Origin: Marisa cornuarietis
Taxonomy: Eukaryota > Mollusca > Gastropoda > Architaenioglossa > Ampullariidae
Direction of reading: 5' to 3'
NCBI GenBank assembly: GCA_004794655.1
Contig: SMMW01000013.1
Coordinates: 1,634,001-1,698,000, forward strand
DNA: 64,000 nt
Translations under genes and position numbers: made by a program
The notes under the pieces: model-generated
Told to the model about the DNA's origin: nothing
The model's input: the letters and a program-made list of their open reading frames with translations, nothing else
The model's database searches: none
Shown here: positions 55,894 to 64,000 of the stretch, one piece after another
Layout: each line of letters starts with the position of its first letter
Position numbering within the stretch: position 1 is the stretch's first letter

Positions 55894-57279
55894 GTGTTTC
55901 TTTTAACAGAACACCGGATTCTCAAATAGCCTGGAATATCCATAATAAATTTGTGTGCAAACAAATCAGACCGATCCCAAAATATGCATCCGAAATGATC
56001 TGAACAAGTTTTGCGTGTTTAAAAGTGATAAGACCTGACTCCTCTCCGGCTCACGACATGAAGAATGACAGGGTAGCTTCTGGCCGTATCTGGACAAGAA
56101 AATCCTAAAACTAATACTTGTATCAAAAAGCTCTATAACAACTGGAAAATGTGGGAAGCGGTTGTTGAAGTTATAAGCGGTTGATGTGAATTATGTAGCC
56201 CTAGTTTAACTGGTTTGTCAACTTACTGGCTGATTTTATATGGACGGACGGACAGACGGACATAGTGATGATTAGTTTGTACTCATTATCCGATTTATAA
56301 ATCTGGTCCTTCCCTTATCTGATCGTTTGTGATTAGGTATTCTACAAAAACCTTTTTTTAGTCAAAAGTGCCACTGTATTAGCAAATTTATTAGCAAATA
56401 TGTTGGACGGTTGTTTGATGTTATTGTCCTATCTTCTAGAACCCATTTCTTTTTCTCTAAGCCCAGTATCATGTATAGTGTTTTAGTTGAGTGTGTTTTT
56501 ATGTTTGAAAAAGTCAAACACAGTGGAATACGGCTGACACATTTAAAAACCTGAAAAGAATCCGGCATTTGATGATGATAAAGAAGAAAAAAGAAAAATT
56601 GCTACCGGAAGACAATCTTCTTCTCACCCGAAATGCGATTTTGCGAACTTGAATCCAGAGCATTCTCTTTTATATCCAACTAGTTATTTTATCCCGAGAA
56701 GTGCTGCTGCTCGTTTAAAAGACAGTCCCATGATGGCCCTACACGGGTACTTTTAACACAGGAGACAGCAGATCGAGAGAGGAGATGATTACCGAGCCCT
56801 AGACACCTTGAACCACCAAAACTCCAATACGGCAAATTCGCTATGGTACCCTTTACAAGACTCTGGGGGAAATGGACCCATAGGAGTAGACATTTAAGTG
56901 CCGAGAGAAAGAGAGAGGATTCAGATAATACTGCCAGCTCATTGCTTATCTCACATGTCCACATCGCCAAACCCTCGAGTTTTATACCACATTTCGCAGC
57001 CTCGTGTACTTTGCCGCTTTTGTCAAACTTATCATCGGACCTTATACGGGAAAGGTTTCTAAACTATGTTTTTTCTGGATGTCAATGCGTTGTAGAGCCG
57101 GAGGTCAAACACAAGGAAGAATCGATGAAAAGTGTCATTATCGCCGACAGCTGGTGTGGGGATGGGGATGGTGAAGTGGGAGGACGGGAGGGGGATTGTT
57201 TTTTTCTTATCGACACTCCAACACACACTTCACAGAAAACTCGCGCGAATGTAGTTATGACACTACGTGGATGTGCAAA
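55894..57279. other. Unique non-coding DNA
   Basis: The 163-codon frame 56843-57334 ends in the TG array and has no domain. The antisense frame 56689-56970 is also open. No gene called. Confidence 0.35.

Positions 57280-57332
<53 letters not shown>
57280..57332 (+). repeat. (TG)n microsatellite with a degenerate TG-rich tail
   Basis: About 26 TG units. TG-rich imperfect sequence continues to about 57525. Confidence 0.95.
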
Positions 57333-57336
<4 letters not shown>

Positions 57337-57539
57337 GGAAGTGAAATGTAGTTTGCTGTGTGTATGTGCGTGTATAGTATCTGTGCAGTGTGTATGTATG
57401 TAGTGTGTTTTGCGTTGTCTGCGTGTGTAATGTTCGTAATGTGATGTGTTTGTGTGGTGTGTAGCGTGCGTGCAATGCTTGTGTGTGCGTGCGCATGTAC
57501 GTGTTTATGTGTGCGTGTGATAATCCTTGAAATACTGTG

Positions 57540-58345
57540 CCTTTTCAAATTAATGTAATTCATAAGAGCTCCACACCTCTCACAATAATACTATTATTAT
57601 ACAAAATATCAGTACCTATGGTGTTGTGCTAGTTATCATACGATACAAGTACTACACAATTCTTTAAAACACATTATTACTACAATCCACACTTTTCAAA
57701 GTCTATTCTTAGAAGCTGAAAGTAAACTCGGAGGTTGTATATACCGACTGATTCAGAGGTCTATCGATGTCTGACGTTCATCCAATCCTCTTTAAATAAC
57801 CTCGGCTGAAAACATTCTTTATCGCACGCATGTATCTATTTTCAGACTGCTCAAGGCTCTCTAAATCGTTTGCCATCACCTGCTACTTGTATTTACTCGG
57901 TTTCTTTAAGGTTTAATGGAAGTTGTCTTATTCCAGTAGCCTAGCCGACGGTGCGATCTATTTCGGGTCGTAGACACTGTCCACTGCATGCCAACTTTTT
58001 GCCCTCTTTAGACAAGAGTGCCGCAGTCATACTTATTTCAAACATGTCAGAAAAGGGTAAATATCTTTAGTCTTGAGCTTCACAAGCTATGACCTGTTAG
58101 AAGTGTCTGTTAAGGTGTTAACGAAACTTGTCTGGCAAGAATCTCGCTAGGAACTTTGGTGTTATGTAAGTGCCTTCTCGCAGACCTTGGTGTCATCTTG
58201 AAGAACTGTCAAAGATCTCAATAAATTTCATCAAACCACAGGTGACGGAGTTATGCAGCAAACAATTTTATTTTGGGATGGGACCTGACGTACAATAGGG
58301 GACACAAAAAACATCAGAAGCTGAATCGACTGGGTGGGGGGGGAG
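57540..58345. other. Unique non-coding DNA
   Basis: Nothing supported. Confidence 0.45.
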
Positions 58346-58440
58346 AGAGAAGATCACTGAGCCACATGGGTTTCGAACCAAAACGCCATCGGGTTTGGAC
58401 GCGAGGGCTCAGATAACTCAGGTAACCTCTTTCCAAAGGT
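58346..58440 (-). mobile_element. tRNA-like fragment with B-box (possible SINE remnant)
   Basis: The minus strand contains TTTTGGTTCGAAACCCATG, a strong B-box, preceded by CTGAGCCCTCGCGTCC. The A-box is not convincing. It may be a SINE remnant of another family. Confidence 0.3.
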
Positions 58441-58878
58441 AGAGGGTAAAGCCGCCAGTTCTAAGTACATTTCTTACTCCAGGTGTTATACTTCATTTTC
58501 GCTGTATTCTGTACGATGAAGCGAACACTGACTTCGGTGAGGGGCCAGGGTGTTCGAGCTGCATCTGGCGACAGTAAGAGCTAGCCGATGCTGACAGCTC
58601 TAGAGAACAAAATAGAGAGCAACATCTACCTTCAGGCACTTGCACGTTCATCATGAGGGTTTCCATCTGTCAAGCTGCAGTAATGAGAGTTCAAACCTCA
58701 GCGTGTGCCATCTGTATAGCAGAGTGGCTTTAAGAGAGCTTCAGTCGCAGATCGTCGCAGTCAACAGCTACAGACGTCGTAGCTGTTTTGTTAAACATCA
58801 CGAGCGTTCATATCGTTATCAAGATCATATTTACCGAGATCGTCGACGATGTAGCCTCGAAAAACAAGGCTCACGTGT

Positions 58879-59085
58879 CTAGGGGGTTAATAATATCCCC
58901 CACGTCGATGCACCAAAGACATTTGGGATTGAAGGAAGGGACTTCACTCCCGCGTTTGTGTCGGGAAGATTAGCCTTGCTGTTTCTTAAATTAACCGAGA
59001 TGTGGTTTCAAGTGTGAAATCCAGGGACAGAAGGGCTTAGGGGTCGATAACACGCCCACGTCTTCGTGCCACACACTTCGATTTC
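58879..59085 (+). repeat. Diverged duplication, spacing ~158 bp
   Basis: CTAGGGGGTTAATAATATCC with CCCACGTCGATGCACCAAAG at 58879 matches TTAGGGGTCGATAACACGCC with CACGTCTTCGTGCCACACAC at 59037. It is partial and degenerate. Confidence 0.45.
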
Positions 59086-61425
59086 AGCTCACTTTTTCTC
59101 TTTTTTTTTTCTTTTTCGTCACCTTAACGATCTGCACGCGCATTACAGTTAGTTTAACAAGTTTTCTTGGTCTCCAGTCTGTGCTACAGCTGGTTTCCCA
59201 TGGTGGAGGTAAGAGGGTTGAGAAGGGGGTAGAGGATGGGGAATGAGTGGGTGGGGGATTACTGTTCGAAAGATGTAAAGTCTGTGCTGCTGACGTCCAT
59301 CGCCTGGAATGGAGCGGTACATTCTCGCAGACAGCAACTGCCGTCGTGTGCAGACGTCATAAACTACATCGACTCACATGGCGCTACCCGTCATCTTCCT
59401 CCCGTCCAAATACAAAACTAGTTTGAAAGCCATGTAGGTTTCTTCCTTGTGAACCGAGAACTTCCCTACATTTTTTCCCCCGTGTTGGCTCAACAACGAC
59501 GGTATTAAATTTCATAATATTCAGAAACCTCACACATGGTCAGCATGCGTTGTGTGTCACGTGCTAAACAAAAATCGTCGAGTTCATCGCAGACCCACTG
59601 CACTGTGGAACAGAGCTGTCAACAGTTGACCCAGCAGACATGACGCGTCTTCATTTCATGAAAGACTTGGGGATGAGGTAATGACCAAAAAAATTAGAAG
59701 GATTTCGACAAGCTGGCGCATCAGTCATGTTCAGGCACATTCGATCATTTTTTTCCCCCCGTATTTCTAGGTAATACTCATGACACATATTAATAAATAA
59801 ATTCGGCAGGAGTAATAAAAGCAACAGGGATTGGAAGAAGAAAATATAAAACCTGAAAATTATAGAGCCTATGGTACAGACATTTCCTCACATGAGAACC
59901 GCACGCAAGCGGAGGGAGGAATTCTCTTGGAGTGGGAGAGGCATCGGTCTTATCTGAAGCGCTCACCACCCCCCCCCCGCCTCCTACCTTCCGCTCCTTC
60001 CCGATACAGCAGCGTGGATGGACGAAGGCATGTTATTGAACGTGATCCGTGGATGAAAGCTGCAATTCGTTACGAGCGCTTATGTCAGCAAGGGGAGAGT
60101 ACCATCAGGTCACGGCAGTACCTCCACCAGATGGCGTCTTGCCTCTATCATTTCTGACGTCCCGCGAGGTGGGGCACTTGCTTCCATCATTTCTGATGTC
60201 TTTCCGCGCCTAACGGTCAGCGGTTTGAACGACAGGCTCACACGCGAACAGGTCCTTATTCAACGCAATGGAGTCTGACAGGAAACACATGCCGATGCAT
60301 CGCCATGACTACCACTTATCTCTCACAAAATTTAATCTACTGAGCACAAAAATATATTTTTTAGGCAATTCAAACTTGTTGACGGTGTATTTTTTTCGTT
60401 TTTGCTAACATGAATGTTTCTATTCTACATCATGTATTTTACATAGCAATATTTTCCTATTACTTCCTTTTTTCACTCTGTCATTATCATTATTAATTTA
60501 TTTATTTTTCGTATTTTATTGCTGTGCAGCTAACATAAAAATGAGTTTAGGTGACATAACAGCGCCGGTGGCATGTTAAACAGTTTCAAGGGACAATGCT
60601 GGTAAGTTGCTCATGATTATTTAAGTCGTGCAATTTGATATGTCTGTTGAAATCTTTAATGAGTCTATCAGCGACATGATGGCACGTTAAATAAAATGTA
60701 AACTTTCAGTAACACCTTTCAACATTCCTTTCAGTACAGACGACTATTACTGAAATACACACTGATGGTTGGATTTGATTGACAACGCTGTGTTGTTACT
60801 ACAAATGTTACACACGTGGTAATATGTACTGTAGCACACATTGAATACGGAGCACCACACGAGTGCCAAAACTGAGCTTTCTATCTTAAAGCCTATTTCT
60901 CAGATTCGTGTTTGATATGTAAATTGTTGCTTAAGACAAGCGTTGGACCGTGAACTTGTGTCTATATGTAAATTAGTTGCTGATAAAAGAAACATGTTTA
61001 CCACCTGCTGTCTTCAGACTGTCGTCGGCCAGCCATTCGGTCACTTACAGCCAATTACTTACAAGATCTCAAGACGCCGCTCAGTCCCTTCCCTTCCACC
61101 ACTACGACGATATTTTAATGTGTGAGTTGTGGAGGCAAAACAGCTGAATTAAGGTCTGGCTCATCGCTGCTTAATTGCTTGTCCACAGTGAACCTGCGTA
61201 AAAGAATTTTCTGAGCCATTTTTGTGAAAATGATTTATTGTTTAGAATCACATCGGCTTTCAACGAAGGGGTGTTGGTCGCCGGTATCTGCTTGAGATGA
61301 TGAAGACTGCGGCAAATATCGGAGTGTGGCCAGTGGCAGGTAACAGCCTGTCCTCGCACATGTGTGATGTCACAGAGGTCATGCCACAGCCGTGACCTCT
61401 CGATGTGCGCCACTCACACTCCAAG
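59086..61425. other. Unique non-coding DNA
   Basis: The frame 59831-60157 (108 codons, with a poly-Pro from a C-run at 59970) is unrecognised. Strongly AT-rich at 60340-60540. No repeat landmarks. Confidence 0.4.
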
Positions 61426-61646
61426 TTGTTTTTGTTTTTTGTTTTTCTGGAGTGGGGTGAGGAAACTGGTGTATTACGCCGAATCAGCTAAGGCTATATC
61501 ACGGCAAGGCAGCCAGCCCTGTAAAAAGATGCCACATGCAGAGAAAAAATCGCGTGCCCGAAACGAGATCTGAACCCAAGACAGCTGTTCGTAATCCTCA
61601 CTTTATTGGTGACAGACGCTAACGTTGGGCCACCGGGCCGCCCCTC
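61426..61646 (-). mobile_element. tRNA-derived SINE family 1, copy 2
   Basis: On the minus strand the head GGGGCGGCCCGGTGGCCCAACG has an A-box (TGGCCCAACGT), with B-box TGGGTTCAGATCTCG. Then come GCATGTGGCATCTTTTTACA, GGGCTGGCTGCC, TTGCCGTGATATAGCCTTAG and GTAATACACCAG, the same order as at 18106-18292. It ends in an A-rich tail (AAAAACAAAAAACAAAAACA) at 61426-61447, as expected for a LINE-mobilised SINE. A possible short target duplication is too imperfect to call. Confidence 0.75.
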
Positions 61647-61959
61647 ACATACTGGGGAGCGAAAGGACGGATGAGATGCTTTAGATAATAAAAGACGAAA
61701 AAAAAACTGACAGGTGGATGATGTCAGATGTGATTGGTACTGGCAAAAGATTCATTGTAGCTTCAAAGCTGTTATTGTTCAGTGATGAGTTCGAGGGTGA
61801 GCGGAAGTCCATTAAGGCTTCTTATTGCATTGGTCCAGGGTCTTTGGAATGTCACTAAGTGAAGCGAACCGTGGTGTCATGGGAGGCGAAGTGTAGAAAT
61901 GATTATGAGTCGCGTGACTAAAGTTTTTTTTTTATCTGTAACTAGTTCCCGACGTTCAT
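61647..61959. other. Unique flank
   Basis: No feature recognised. Confidence 0.4.
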
Positions 61960-62319
61960 TTGTTTGAAAAGCTGGACGTGAACTGCATTCGGGAAGAACA
62001 CCAGGATGCTTCGTATCCTATTTGTCTCCTGGGATGGATCGCAGAATCTGCGTATGATGTAGGAGCTAACCATCCATTCTTAGAGTTGGGTCGTCAGTAT
62101 AATTCGTATCCAAACTCTGGTTTATTATATTTAACACATTTTGATTATTTTCCTATCCGTTTGACAGGCATTCAGATGTTGAGATTTGCGCTGCCAACTT
62201 TAATGGGACTAACGTTGACTGACGTGCTGTCACGCGCACTGGATGCTAACAGTTCATTGCTTCATCCAGACCCGGATGCGAGTTATGTTCCTGTCAACGA
62301 TATTAGGTCTCACGTGTGA
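61960..62319 (+). other. Unrecognised 119-codon open frame
   Basis: The frame contains HPFLELGRQYNSYPNSGLLY and LTDVLSRALDANSSLLHPDP, with balanced protein-like composition and no repeat. The first codon is TTG, so as a gene it would need an upstream exon. AAAGTTTTTTTTTTATCTGTAACTAG precedes it, which is at best a weak acceptor. I recognise no family. Confidence 0.2.
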
Positions 62320-64000
62320 AGTAACTTGTTGACGTTTTCTGTGAACCAGATGTGATTGTTGTGAGGTCAGCTTTATGCAGGTCTTAGGCCCCAGGTTGTT
62401 GTAGTGTTGTCTTTTACTCCGAATCGAAGCCGCTGGCTGCAGTATTTTTGCCGTGTGGTCTGATGTACCTGGATATGAATCAGCCTGCTGTTTCATCATC
62501 TGTTTCGCGCTCAGATAGCGCAGCAAAAACATCCGTAGCTGAAAGCTGTGATGACAGATTGTTACCACATATTAAAGCTTCTCCAAACTTTGCTAATAAC
62601 TAATTCAGGAAAAGCTCCATCAAACATGACTACCTCTGGAATTCCCTGCACGCCTACGATCTTGCCTTAATTTCAAAAGTGAGCTTACTAAACATAATGT
62701 TACGTGCTATAAAGTATTAGAAAAATATTTGACGATCTGAGAAATAACAAGCCACACCAAATCACTTTCTGACTTTTTTAAGGAGTGAGGGATATAACTG
62801 GTTACTTTTTTTTAATTCAGCAGTGCGCAGAAGCATGGGTAACGAGGCTCAAAGACGGATAAGAAGACCTAGGATCTAGTTGAAAGCAAGGGCCTCTTGT
62901 CAGGTTGTCCTTCAAAACTATTTAGTTTAGGACCTTTAAAGTGCGAGGCTGAAGGCGTCTCTTTACGACAAGAGCAGAAGAACTCTAAACGCACTTAAGA
63001 CGAGCGGTTCCAACAAAAGAGGCCGCAGATAAATGTGTTGGGCTCAGTCACCAAAGACCCTCAACTCCAGACCGACAAAACAACCTTCTCCTCTCTTTGC
63101 ATTCGAATCACGCAGACTTGACGATAGTGGAAAACTTTGTCAGTTCAAACATGATATTCTGGGAGGGAATGGGGTGGGTGAGTGGTAAGTGGTGCTGACG
63201 GAATGTCTGGACAAAATGTTTTACATTAAATCTACGATTTTGGAAGCATTATGTCTTTATTTCGAAGCCGTAAAAGGAGATATACATACAAACGATGTGG
63301 AAATATCACGCAGTCAATTTAGGTTGACGAAACAAAATGGAACTCGAAAGCTTTGACATCCTGGTCCTAAAAGCTTTCTCAGCCGTCAATGTAAGTTAGC
63401 CATTTCTTTCATAAGAATGGCATTTAAAAACGCTGCCAAACATCACCCCATAGGTGATAAACGATATGACCGGTTTCAAAGTCATTTTCGAAAGCCACAG
63501 TGAATCAAACAGTCATCAAAATCAGTGATTAAACGTCATCATCCTCTTGCTAGCAACAGCTAAGCAGATTGAAACAACTACATGTACTCCAGTTGTGAAA
63601 ATGGAGGAGGAGAAAAACACAATGTAATTTTTTTAAAGGATAAGAGTGGGTCGACATGCGTTTTTTCAAAAACAAAAAACATGTGGGCGGTGATGTCGAC
63701 CGCTAGCCCCAAAGAAAAAAAAAATCGACGAGCATCAACTACAGTCGCCGGCCTTGGAATCTTGGCTCCGAGAGTTATCTGCTCCTGGTCAATATCACGT
63801 CGCCGGGGGGAGAGGAGGTGAAGGAACCAAAATGCGTCAGTGTTACCTATCTCTTCAAGGGAAACTCAAGAACGAGGAGAAGGAGGAGGATTTTTCTTGC
63901 CTAAGCATCAGCAGGGCCAAAACAAGGCGGAATTAACGTAAGTGTGCCGACAAGAGCAAATTGACAAATGACGGCAAAGGCATTTAAAGTAATGGCGGAC
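62320..64000. other. Unique non-coding DNA to the window end
   Basis: Frames at 62254-62568 (minus), 63582-63821 and 63754-63936 (plus) are short and unrecognised. No mobile-element landmarks. Confidence 0.4.

Overview
The window is eukaryotic, non-coding and repeat-rich. It most resembles a lophotrochozoan genome, probably a gastropod or other mollusc. This is inferred from three things: dense long (TG/CA)n and other microsatellites, an RTE-clade LINE of the type common in mollusc and trematode genomes, and at least two tRNA-derived SINE families. Nothing suggests a bacterial or viral origin. There are no operons, no CRISPR array, and no rRNA or functional tRNA gene that I can see. I found no host gene with recognisable multi-exon structure; the whole 64 kb could be intergenic or intronic.

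The best-supported object is an RTE-type non-LTR retrotransposon on the minus strand (9,572-12,757). It has a 5' leader with a strong hairpin, an endonuclease plus reverse transcriptase reading frame of about 1,000 codons, an AAG-rich 3' tail, and a perfect 13-bp target-site duplication. Its frame is broken only three times, and each break is explained by one A missing from an A-run. The second clear element is a 1,331-bp solo LTR (52,368-53,698), TG...CA with a 5-bp ACTGC duplication.

Degraded LINE pieces lie at 4.5-5.1 kb (CR1-like carboxyl end and 3' end), 19.27-19.70 kb, 21.59-22.27 kb, 22.40-22.70 kb and 23.27-23.59 kb (a cluster of reverse-transcriptase carboxyl ends), 32.4-32.6 kb, 35.5-35.8 kb (Jockey/CR1-like palm) and 37.1-37.5 kb (3' end only). 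SINE family 1 has copies at 18.1 kb (+) and 61.4 kb (-). SINE family 2 has copies at 3.1 kb (-) and 43.2 kb (-). Several weaker tRNA-like fragments are listed separately.

The remainder is unique AT-rich DNA with simple arrays (TG, CA, GAAA, TCA, GAGT, GATA-type) and degenerate minisatellites: 24 bp at 36.7 kb, about 30 bp at 32.9 and 45.4 kb, 45 bp at 50.6 kb, 69 bp at 44.0 kb and about 103 bp at 37.9 kb. A few open frames of 90-230 codons lack any family I recognise. The most suggestive is at 13,383-13,850, which ends in a Cys-rich segment resembling a GRF-type zinc ribbon. These are listed with low confidence because no splice-linked context supports them.
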